DNA of 5,201 bases from NCBI GenBank assembly GCA_900321505.1, contig ONWK01000152.1, positions 1 to 5,201 of the forward strand, read 5' to 3'. The notes under the pieces were generated by a model that was not told the DNA's origin, ran no database searches, and saw only the letters and a list, made by a program, of their open reading frames with translations. A program made the position numbers and the translations under genes. This DNA comes from an uncultured Eubacteriales bacterium (lineage in GTDB: Bacteria > Bacillota > Clostridia > Lachnospirales > Lachnospiraceae). Below, one piece after another: positions 1-5,201 of this stretch. Position 1 is the stretch's first letter. The number at the start of each line of letters is the position of its first letter.

Positions 1-516
1 CAAGCGGCGCTTACACTCGACGGTGCTTACATACCCGGGATCGACAGTTTTTCTCTGCTGCGCCGGAAGCTCAGGGAAAATCCGGATAAAAAGCTCTCCG
101 TGATCGTACTGGGAGACGGCCTTTACAGATATAACAGATCTGCATCGGCACATTTTCTGTCTGAAATAAATGACTGTTCCGGTAAAGTGTGGACTGAAGC
201 TCCATGCGAGCTCAAGGAAGACGAAGAGCCGGGATCTACCTTCCGTATAATATACGGCAGGCTTCCCATGATGCGGACCATGCAGGATCCGGAGGAGAAG
301 ACCCTCACCATTGACGGGAAGGAATACCTGCTCCTTTATAAAAATCCTGAAATGTGCTATAATACAATTTTAAGCAGTAAAGCTGTCATTTCGGAGGTGA
401 AGCAAAGCGCAGCCGCATACCTCTTTACCGAAGAAAATGAGAAGGATATGGAAAGACTGCTCAGAGAGAAAAATCTTTCCTCAGAACACGGGATACGTCA
501 CAGGGGACTGTTATGA
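1..516 (+). CDS. U32-family peptidase, C-terminal part (5' end outside window)
   Basis: The reading frame is open from the first base, so this is the last 171 residues of a longer protein. The GTG at 100 is internal to that frame and is not a likely start. What is visible resembles the C-terminal half of U32 (collagenase-like) peptidases: a GLYRYNR segment followed by a hydrophobic/acidic 'W-x-x-x-P-x-EL' segment, then YGRLPMM, which matches the family's 'YGxLPxM' motif, and a final GIRHRGLL resembling the 'GHxxRG' tail of longer U32 proteins. Family members are linked to protein or peptide breakdown or to RNA/cofactor modification, so the substrate here is unknown. The catalytic N-terminal region is not in the window. 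The stop overlaps the next gene's ATG (ATGA at 513-516), which implies cotranscription with the wall-synthesis genes. The family call rests on short motifs and is fairly but not fully secure. Confidence 0.72.
   Translation, partial: QAALTLDGAYIPGIDSFSLLRRKLRENPDKKLSVIVLGDGLYRYNRSASAHFLSEINDCSGKVWTEAPCELKEDEEPGSTFRIIYGRLPMMRTMQDPEEKTLTIDGKEYLLLYKNPEMCYNTILSSKAVISEVKQSAAAYLFTEENEKDMERLLREKNLSSEHGIRHRGLL
335..363 (+). promoter_or_regulatory. Possible internal sigma-A promoter ahead of the SEDS/PBP pair
   Basis: A perfect -10 hexamer TATAAT (358-363) is preceded by TGC, the extended -10 element. A TTTATA (335-340, four of six matches to TTGACA) lies 17 bases upstream of it. Transcription would begin near 370, about 140 bases before the SEDS start codon and inside the peptidase gene. 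This is a sequence match only, and AT-rich coding DNA can produce such matches by chance. Confidence 0.4.
502..507 (+). promoter_or_regulatory. Ribosome binding site of the SEDS gene
   Basis: AGGGGA ends five bases before the ATG at 513. It supports that start codon and a translationally coupled ATGA junction with the upstream peptidase gene. Confidence 0.7.
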
Positions 517-1976
517 GTGCTTTGATCTGTACAATATCCAAATATCTGATACTTATCTTCATGGCATTATTCACCATTAAATGCTTTCTTTATTTCACCG
601 CGAAGACCAGGGTGAAAAGGAAGAGAATTGTTAATTTTCAGGTGGTGGATATTTTTGCCATTCATTTTCTGTGCCATCTGACCATGTACCTTAATACAAG
701 GGAAATGGCGGTGATATGGTACTATCTGATAGAGCTTCTGATATCAATACTATATGTGGTGATCTTCAGGATCGTATATACAGAGGCATCAGGACTTATC
801 ATCAATATAGTTACCTTCCTCATGCTGGTGGGCTACAGCATGCTTACACGGCTGGACCGTGATATGGCTGTTAAACAGTTCATACTTGCTTCCATTGCGC
901 TGTTCATGACAAGCTTTATTCCCTTCATAATGGGAAAGCTGCGTACCATGAAGAACTGGACCGTGCTGTACGGTATAGCCGGCATCCTCCTTCTGCTCAC
1001 GGTATTCATTCCCGGCCTGGGACAGAACATCTACGGAGCGAGAAACTGGATCTATATCGGAAGCATTTCGCTTCAGCCCATGGAATTCGTAAAGATCATC
1101 TTTGTCCTTTTCGTAGCCAGCGGACTGGTCAAGGCGAAGACCATGAAGGAGATCATAATAAATGCGATAATATCCGTTGCATTTATGCTGGTGCTTGCAG
1201 TAGAGAAGGACTTCGGCGCCATAACGATCTTTTATATCACCTACATCACCATGCTTTATCTGGCGACCTCACGTCCGGTATTCCTGTTCGGAGGTGTGGC
1301 GCTTGCAGTCATTGCCGTCATAATCGGATATTTCATTTTCAAGGATACTCTCTTTGCCCATATCATAGTCCGTGTTCAGGCATGGCAGGATCCCTGGGCT
1401 TATCAGGATACCGGCGGATATCAGCTTTCGGAATCCCTGTTCTCCATCGGTACCGGAGGCTTTACGGGCGTCGGGCTCGGAAACGGCAAGCCCTACCTCA
1501 TACCGATAGTTACCAGCGATTTCATATTCTCGGCTATCTGCGAGGAACTCGGAACTATCTTCGGACTTTGCCTGATCCTGGTATATATCAGCGGCTTTAT
1601 AGCCATGGCAAATGTGGCAGCAAAGTGTAAACAGCCGTTTTATAAATATATGACCTTTGGTTTTGCCATAAGCTTTATCACCCAGGTCCTGCTGAATATA
1701 GGAGGCGTAACAAGATTCATTCCTTCCACGGGTGTTACACTTCCTCTGATCAGTTACGGACTAAGCAGTATTTTCAGTACGTTGATCATGTTTTCCATGG
1801 TTCAGTATATCTATGTCCTTGTAAGCAGGGAAGGAGAAAAGGCAGATGAAGAAGAGCGAAAGCTCAGAGCCGATGCAAGAACAGCAGCGGACAGGTTCAG
1901 AGCGGCGAACCGCGCGGCCCGGGAATACGGCGGCGAATGGAATGACAGCGCCTTCGGACCCGTCGAACGGCCGTAG
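513..1976 (+). CDS. SEDS-family peptidoglycan glycosyltransferase (RodA/FtsW/SpoVE type)
   Basis: This is a 487-residue polytopic membrane protein expected to polymerise lipid II into glycan strands at the outer face of the membrane, together with a class B PBP. SEDS landmarks appear in order: GARNWI (175-180), QPMEFVK (188-194), EKDFGA (231-236), the loop TSDFIFSAICEELG (334-347) whose Asp336 matches the essential aspartate of RodA/FtsW, and PSTGVTLPLISYG (404-416). The last motif continues as SYGLSS where many relatives have SYGGSS. The typical SEDS core begins near residue 92. The first ~90 residues add about three hydrophobic segments (roughly 5-28, 44-61, 65-88), making it longer than the usual 370-420 residues. 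The final ~45 residues are highly charged and lie mostly inside the overlap with the next gene. Pairing with a PbpA-like PBP favours an elongation (RodA) role, but FtsW or SpoVE cannot be excluded by eye. Confidence 0.93.
   Translation: MSALICTISKYLILIFMALFTIKCFLYFTAKTRVKRKRIVNFQVVDIFAIHFLCHLTMYLNTREMAVIWYYLIELLISILYVVIFRIVYTEASGLIINIVTFLMLVGYSMLTRLDRDMAVKQFILASIALFMTSFIPFIMGKLRTMKNWTVLYGIAGILLLLTVFIPGLGQNIYGARNWIYIGSISLQPMEFVKIIFVLFVASGLVKAKTMKEIIINAIISVAFMLVLAVEKDFGAITIFYITYITMLYLATSRPVFLFGGVALAVIAVIIGYFIFKDTLFAHIIVRVQAWQDPWAYQDTGGYQLSESLFSIGTGGFTGVGLGNGKPYLIPIVTSDFIFSAICEELGTIFGLCLILVYISGFIAMANVAAKCKQPFYKYMTFGFAISFITQVLLNIGGVTRFIPSTGVTLPLISYGLSSIFSTLIMFSMVQYIYVLVSREGEKADEEERKLRADARTAADRFRAANRAAREYGGEWNDSAFGPVERP
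1831..1836 (+). promoter_or_regulatory. Ribosome binding site of the PBP gene, inside the SEDS gene
   Basis: AAGGAG is located nine bases before the ATG at 1846. It is the best site near any in-frame start and decides the long-overlap start. The alternative ATGs at 1873 and 1942 have no comparable site, and no in-frame ATG occurs between the SEDS stop and the membrane segment. Confidence 0.65.
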
Positions 1977-3504
1977 AAAACGCCGTATAAAAAAAGGCAG
2001 TAAGGAAGAAGATGAGTATCTTCTTTCCATAGACACTCCCGAATCAAAGGCTTTGGGAGAATTCCTTGCCAGAAAAGAAAAAAAGAATGAGAATCTGAAG
2101 ATCAAAAACCGTCCTATCATTTATCTCACTTATTTCTATGTACTGGTATTTCTTTGCATGTTCGGATTTATAATATATTTCCTTGTACATGATGCAAAGG
2201 ATGTTATCGCAAAGAGCAGCAACCGCAGACAGGATACCATGGCAAGCAGTATAACACGAGGGGAGATACGTTCCTCGGACGGAGCCGTTCTTGCAAAAAC
2301 CGAATCTAAAAAAGGAGAGGACGTTCGTATCTATCCCTACGGTGAGACCTACGCCCATGTTGTAGGCTACAATGATTACGGAAAATCAGGTTTGGAGCTG
2401 TCTATGAATTTCGACCTGCTTTCCTGTAATGAAGATATAGTTTCACAGATAAAGGACGATCTGAAAGGCAGGAAAAAAGCGGGGAACAATGTTGTAACAA
2501 CCCTTGATTCCAGGCTTCAGGCCGCAGCATATAAGGCTATGGGAAACCATAATGGTGCAGTGATCGTTATGGAACCCGATACGGGAAAGATCCTTACAAT
2601 GGTAAGCAAGCCAGGGTTCGATCCCAACCAGATAGATAAGGTTTGGGAGGAGATACATACGGAAGAGGGCGCATCCAGCTCGATACTTGTAAACCGCGCT
2701 ACTATGGGATTATATGCACCCGGCTCAACCTTCAAGACGGTAACGGCTCTTGAATACCTCCGGGAGCATCCCGGTGATAACAGCTACAGCTATAAATGCA
2801 CCGGAAAGGATACATTTAACGGAGTCAAGATCATCTGTTACAAGCAGAAGGCTCACGGGACCGTGGATCTTGAACATTCCATAGGATACTCCTGTAATAC
2901 CAGCTTTGCAAATATCGGAATGAATGAGATAAGCATGGACGGGCTGAGGAATACTGCGGAGGATCTGCTGTTTAACAAGGATCTTCCTTATGACGGAGGT
3001 TATTCCCATTCATCCTTTACCATGAACGGCTCCGCATCAAGGGATCTTATACCCCAGACGGTGATAGGGCAGGGCGAGACCCAGATAACGCCCCTGCATA
3101 ATGCGCTTATCATGGCTGCCATAGCAAACGGCGGTGTCATGATGAAGCCGTATCTGGTAGACCATATCGAGAATGCATCAGGTGTCGTTGTTAAATCCTG
3201 GTCTTCGGAAACGGCATCAACCATCATGACCTCCTCCGAGGCTAAAAAGCTTCAGGAGCTGCTGCTTGCTCCCGGAGCCTACGGAACATCATCCTCAAAA
3301 TTCAAGAATTACAGGCACAAGATCGTAGGAAAGACCGGTACGGCCGAATATGATAATGAGGGACATTGCAACTCCTGGTTTGTAGGATATTCCAATCCTG
3401 ATGATCCCGATATCGTTGTTGCTGTCGTGATCGAAGATTCAGACACTGACGGACTTACAGGCGTACAGGTTGCTGCCAAAATATTTGAGACATATTATCC
3501 TTGA
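1846..3504 (+). CDS. Class B penicillin-binding protein (D,D-transpeptidase), PbpA-like
   Basis: This 552-residue protein cross-links peptidoglycan stem peptides outside the membrane and is the expected partner of the SEDS polymerase encoded just upstream. It has a polar, Arg/Lys/Ser-rich cytoplasmic tail (1-88), one membrane anchor (about 90-114), a short dimerisation-type region starting with TRGEIRSSDG (137-146), and a transpeptidase domain from about 235. All three active-site motifs are intact: STFK (Ser294 nucleophile, Lys297), SCN (349-351) and KTGT (496-499). There is no glycosyltransferase domain, so it is class B. The short N-terminal module with 'YPYGETYAHVVGY' (163-174) resembles actinobacterial PbpA more than long FtsI/PBP2b proteins. 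Its start lies 131 nt inside the SEDS gene in another frame, which suggests translational coupling. The cytoplasmic tail is long for this class. The enzyme family is certain; the exact start and the elongation-versus-division role are less so. Confidence 0.94.
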   Translation: MKKSESSEPMQEQQRTGSERRTARPGNTAANGMTAPSDPSNGRRKRRIKKGSKEEDEYLLSIDTPESKALGEFLARKEKKNENLKIKNRPIIYLTYFYVLVFLCMFGFIIYFLVHDAKDVIAKSSNRRQDTMASSITRGEIRSSDGAVLAKTESKKGEDVRIYPYGETYAHVVGYNDYGKSGLELSMNFDLLSCNEDIVSQIKDDLKGRKKAGNNVVTTLDSRLQAAAYKAMGNHNGAVIVMEPDTGKILTMVSKPGFDPNQIDKVWEEIHTEEGASSSILVNRATMGLYAPGSTFKTVTALEYLREHPGDNSYSYKCTGKDTFNGVKIICYKQKAHGTVDLEHSIGYSCNTSFANIGMNEISMDGLRNTAEDLLFNKDLPYDGGYSHSSFTMNGSASRDLIPQTVIGQGETQITPLHNALIMAAIANGGVMMKPYLVDHIENASGVVVKSWSSETASTIMTSSEAKKLQELLLAPGAYGTSSSKFKNYRHKIVGKTGTAEYDNEGHCNSWFVGYSNPDDPDIVVAVVIEDSDTDGLTGVQVAAKIFETYYP

Positions 3505-3529
3505 TTTGTATCCCGGATGCTGATATAAT
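3501..3529 (+). promoter_or_regulatory. Sigma-A-type promoter of the Nudix gene
   Basis: TTGATT (3501-3506) and TATAAT (3524-3529) are separated by exactly 17 bases, and TGA directly precedes the -10 box, giving an extended -10 element. The -35 box overlaps the PBP stop codon. Transcription should begin near 3536, leaving a leader of about 34 bases before GTG 3570. This also argues against the far-upstream TTG at 3501 as a start codon. Confidence 0.7.
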
Positions 3530-3555
3530 TCTGCATAAGTGTAGAAGCACCATGA

Positions 3556-3562
3556 GGGAGGG
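3556..3562 (+). promoter_or_regulatory. Ribosome binding site selecting the GTG start of the Nudix gene
   Basis: GGGAGGG ends seven bases before the GTG at 3570, which is ideal spacing. The in-frame ATG at 3552 lies upstream of this site and has no good binding site of its own. Confidence 0.65.
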
Positions 3563-3569
3563 TTGTGAT

Positions 3570-4022
3570 GTGTCAGAAGCAACGAGCTGTGGTGGTGTGG
3601 TAATTTTCCGCGGGAAGATTCTGTTACTTTATAAGAACTACCGAAATAAGTATGAAGGCTGGGTATTGCCGAAGGGAACGGTCGAAAAGAATGAGGACTT
3701 CAATCAGACCGCGCTCCGTGAGGTAAAGGAAGAATCCGGGGTATCCGCACAGATAATGAAATATGTGGGTAAGACCAGTTATTCCTTCAGTACCGCAAAT
3801 GATGTCATCAGTAAGAATGTACACTGGTATCTGATGATGGCTGACAGCTATTACAGCAAGCCGCAGAGAGAGGAATTCTTCTGTGACTCCGGTTATTATA
3901 AGTATCATGAAGCCTACCACCTCCTGAAGTTCCCAAATGAGAAGCAGATCCTGGAGCAAGCCTATGGTGAATATCAGACCTTGAGGAATGCGAATCTCTG
4001 GGGAAGCAAAAAGTATTTCTAA
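3570..4022 (+). CDS. Nudix hydrolase (MutT / Ap4A-hydrolase-like)
   Basis: This is a 150-residue cytoplasmic hydrolase of nucleoside diphosphates linked to another group. The full Nudix box is present at residues 36-58 (from GTG): Gly36, Glu42, then REVKEESGV (50-58), which fits GX5EX7REUXEEXGU. It supplies the metal-binding glutamates Glu54 and Glu55. The box is preceded by WVLPKG (31-36). WxLPKG, an N-terminal CGGVVIF strand and a C-terminal 'EAYHLLKF...ILEQAY' helix resemble the diadenosine tetraphosphate hydrolase/MutT1-like subgroup, but the substrate cannot be read from the sequence. GTG 3570 is chosen because of its ribosome binding site. ATG 3552 would add six residues, and TTG 3501 would lie upstream of the predicted transcript start. 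The gene has its own promoter and terminator, so it is probably not part of the wall operon. Confidence 0.92.
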   Translation: MSEATSCGGVVIFRGKILLLYKNYRNKYEGWVLPKGTVEKNEDFNQTALREVKEESGVSAQIMKYVGKTSYSFSTANDVISKNVHWYLMMADSYYSKPQREEFFCDSGYYKYHEAYHLLKFPNEKQILEQAYGEYQTLRNANLWGSKKYF

Positions 4023-4023
4023 G

Positions 4024-4054
4024 AGGAGCCCGGGACATATCCCGGGTTCTTTTT
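4024..4054 (+). terminator. Intrinsic terminator after the Nudix gene
   Basis: GAGCCCGGGA (4026-4035) pairs with TCCCGGGTTC (4040-4049) around a four-base CATA loop, with a single G-T wobble. A run of T follows (4050-4054). The stem is GC-rich and starts directly after the Nudix stop codon, so it is a strong rho-independent terminator for + strand transcription. Confidence 0.92.
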
Positions 4055-4077
4055 AATAAAAAAATAAGGCGCGTATA

Positions 4078-5079
4078 ATGAATGATAAGAATGAACTGCC
4101 CGATGAGCTCGGACAGGATGATATAGACATTGAAAAAATACTATCCGAAGCAGACCGTCCCCACAAGGACAGGGTCGGTGAGTTCCGGCAGATGATGGGA
4201 CAGGCAGAGAAAAGACGAAGAAGGAACAGGGTCCTTAATATCCTTCTTATTATTTTCGCTGCGATCTTTCTCGTATCCGGATACTTTCTGCTCAGATATT
4301 ATATGGCTTCCAGAGAGAATAAAAAACTTGTCTCATCACTGAAGGAAATGATCGATACGGAAGATGAACCATCTGATGATCCCGATAGCACCCCTTCCAC
4401 AGAAAAAGCGTCCCCTGCCGATCCGGGAACAAAGGCAACGGAAAAGCCTTCAAAGCATGAATCGCAGTTTACGATGGTTAATGACCGTCTCGTACTGAAG
4501 AAATTTAAAAATCTGTATGAGAAGAACAGCGATTTCATAGGCTGGCTTTCCGCAGAAGGAACCTCCATAGATTATCCGGTAATGTATACTCCCCAGAATG
4601 AGGAAAAATATCTCCGGAAGAATTTTGACGGGGATTATGCTCTTGCCGGGACACTTTTCCTTGCGGCAGACAGCGATCCCGTACGTCCAAGTACGAATCT
4701 CATAATCTACGGTCATAATATGAAGGACGGCAGCATGTTTTCCGATCTTCTGAAATATAAGGACCAGACCTTTTACGAAGAGCATAAATATATCCGTTTT
4801 GATACTATCTACGGAACCGGTTATTATGAGATCATTGCGGCCTTTCAGGGACAGATACTCAATGTGGGAGAAGAGGGATTCAGGTATTATACCTTCTTTA
4901 ATGCGGATAATTCCGAAGAATTCGATGATTATGTGAGAAATGTAACCTCACTCAGCAGTATCAGTGCAGCGGCTTCAGCTGAGTTCGGCGACGAGCTTCT
5001 GACGCTTTCCACCTGTGACAATTCCGGCGCCGATCAGGGAAAACGCTTTGTGGTCGTTGCAAAGAAGACAGGAAAATAA
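4078..5079 (+). CDS. srtB: Class B sortase, membrane-anchored
   Basis: This 333-residue transpeptidase cleaves a sorting motif on secreted proteins and joins them to the peptidoglycan cross-bridge. Its layout is a cytoplasmic tail (1-51) that is acidic and then strongly basic (RRRRN at 46-50), one membrane segment (about 52-73), an extracellular linker rich in Pro, Ser, Thr, Asp and Glu (about 92-130), and a catalytic domain from about 135. Catalytic residues are intact: His213 in IIYGHNMKDGSMF, Cys313 in LTLSTC, and Arg323 in KRFVVVAK. The helix-rich start of the domain (FKNLYEKNSDFIGWL) and YGHNMKDGSMF are typical of class B rather than class A. ATG 4078 has only a modest AAGG (4066-4069) upstream. 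No substrate with a sorting signal is encoded in the window, so the target is unknown. The gene lies alone between two hairpin terminators. Confidence 0.95.
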   Translation: MNDKNELPDELGQDDIDIEKILSEADRPHKDRVGEFRQMMGQAEKRRRRNRVLNILLIIFAAIFLVSGYFLLRYYMASRENKKLVSSLKEMIDTEDEPSDDPDSTPSTEKASPADPGTKATEKPSKHESQFTMVNDRLVLKKFKNLYEKNSDFIGWLSAEGTSIDYPVMYTPQNEEKYLRKNFDGDYALAGTLFLAADSDPVRPSTNLIIYGHNMKDGSMFSDLLKYKDQTFYEEHKYIRFDTIYGTGYYEIIAAFQGQILNVGEEGFRYYTFFNADNSEEFDDYVRNVTSLSSISAAASAEFGDELLTLSTCDNSGADQGKRFVVVAKKTGK

Positions 5080-5106
5080 AAAGCCTCCTTAAGCAAAGGA
5101 GGCTTT
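5080..5106 (-). terminator. Intrinsic terminator of the tRNA-Leu gene, probably shared with the sortase gene
   Basis: An 11-bp perfect stem (5080-5090 with 5096-5106) has a five-base loop. Read on the - strand, the GC core is followed by TTTTTATTTT (5082 down to 5073), a good U-tract. It begins about 12 bases beyond the tRNA 3' end. Read on the + strand the stem is followed only by TTTAAG, so termination of the sortase transcript there is likely weaker. The U-tract of the - strand terminator includes the complement of the sortase stop codon. Confidence 0.88.
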
Positions 5107-5118
5107 AAGAAAGATTTG

Positions 5119-5201
5119 TGCCGGCAGTGGGAATCGAACCCACACACGGTTACCCGTAACAGATTTTGAGTCTGTCTCGTCTGCCAGTTCCGACATGCCG
5201 G
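5119..5201 (-). tRNA. tRNA-Leu (anticodon CAA), missing its first base at the window edge
   Basis: The reverse complement folds as a class II tRNA. Acceptor (G)CCGGCA pairs with TGCCGGC; the initial G would lie at 5202, just outside the window. The D-arm has the leucine-like GAACTGGCAGA loop. The anticodon stem is ACAGA/TCTGT with loop CTCAAAA, so the anticodon is CAA (5168 to 5166), reading UUG. A short variable stem ACGG/CCGT and a T-arm GTGGG-TTCGATT-CCCAC complete it. The discriminator is A, and CCA is not encoded (CAA follows), so the tail must be added after transcription. The promoter lies beyond the window. Confidence 0.97.

Noticed and set aside
243..257. Perfect 7-bp inverted repeat CCGTATA-A-TATACGG inside the U32 gene, containing TATAAT
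   Set aside because: It encodes part of the conserved RIIYG motif, has no -35 box 17 bases upstream, and is far from any gene start, so coding constraint or chance explains it.
1382..1630. Second + strand open frame within the SEDS gene
   Set aside because: It overlaps highly conserved SEDS motifs in another frame, has no recognisable domain and no independent ribosome binding site evidence.
1761..3227. Several - strand open frames opposite the SEDS and PBP genes
   Set aside because: They show no recognisable domains and are composition shadows of well-supported + strand genes.
3501..3569. N-terminal extension of the Nudix protein from TTG 3501 or ATG 3552
   Set aside because: TTG 3501 lies in the -35 box of the promoter and upstream of the predicted transcript start. 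ATG 3552 lacks a suitably placed ribosome binding site, while GGGAGGG fits GTG 3570.
4074..4079. TATAAT as a -10 box for the sortase gene
   Set aside because: It overlaps the ATG, so transcription would begin inside the coding region, and the sequence 17 bases upstream (TTTTAA) is a poor -35. It is probably a coincidence of the AT-rich leader.
1..5201. Mobile element, CRISPR array, riboswitch or tRNA-linked attachment site
   Set aside because: No transposase or integrase, no regularly spaced repeats, no structured leader and no duplicated tRNA 3' end were seen in the window.

Overview
The window looks like part of a chromosome from a Gram-positive Clostridia bacterium, most likely of the Lachnospiraceae type. 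The reasons are moderate GC content, strong purine-rich ribosome binding sites, a SEDS/class B PBP pair next to a U32 peptidase, and a class B sortase. The taxon is inferred from gene content and style; no search was possible. Coding is dense, all five protein genes are on the + strand, and no stretch over 300 bases lacks a gene.

Region 1 (1-3504) is a tightly packed cell-wall operon. It holds the C-terminal end of a U32-family peptidase, then a multi-pass SEDS (RodA/FtsW/SpoVE) glycan polymerase whose ATG overlaps the peptidase stop, then a class B penicillin-binding transpeptidase. The SEDS and PBP genes overlap by 131 nt in different frames, which is unusually long. The two proteins are expected to work as one membrane complex: the SEDS protein polymerises lipid II into glycan strands and the PBP cross-links them. 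A promoter-like sequence inside the peptidase gene (335-363) could transcribe the pair separately.

Region 2 (3501-4054) is a self-contained Nudix hydrolase gene. A good sigma-A-type promoter with an extended -10 begins on the stop codon of the PBP gene. The gene probably starts at GTG 3570 and ends in a strong intrinsic terminator.

Region 3 (4078-5079) is a membrane-anchored class B sortase, which attaches proteins to peptidoglycan outside the cell. It starts only about two dozen bases after the terminator, so its transcription start is not obvious. Region 4 (5080-5201) holds a hairpin terminator oriented best for the - strand, and a tRNA-Leu(CAA) on the - strand that loses its first base to the window edge.

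I see no mobile element, CRISPR array, riboswitch or convincing new system. The most unusual items are the long SEDS/PBP coding overlap and the promoter/terminator layout around the Nudix and sortase genes.
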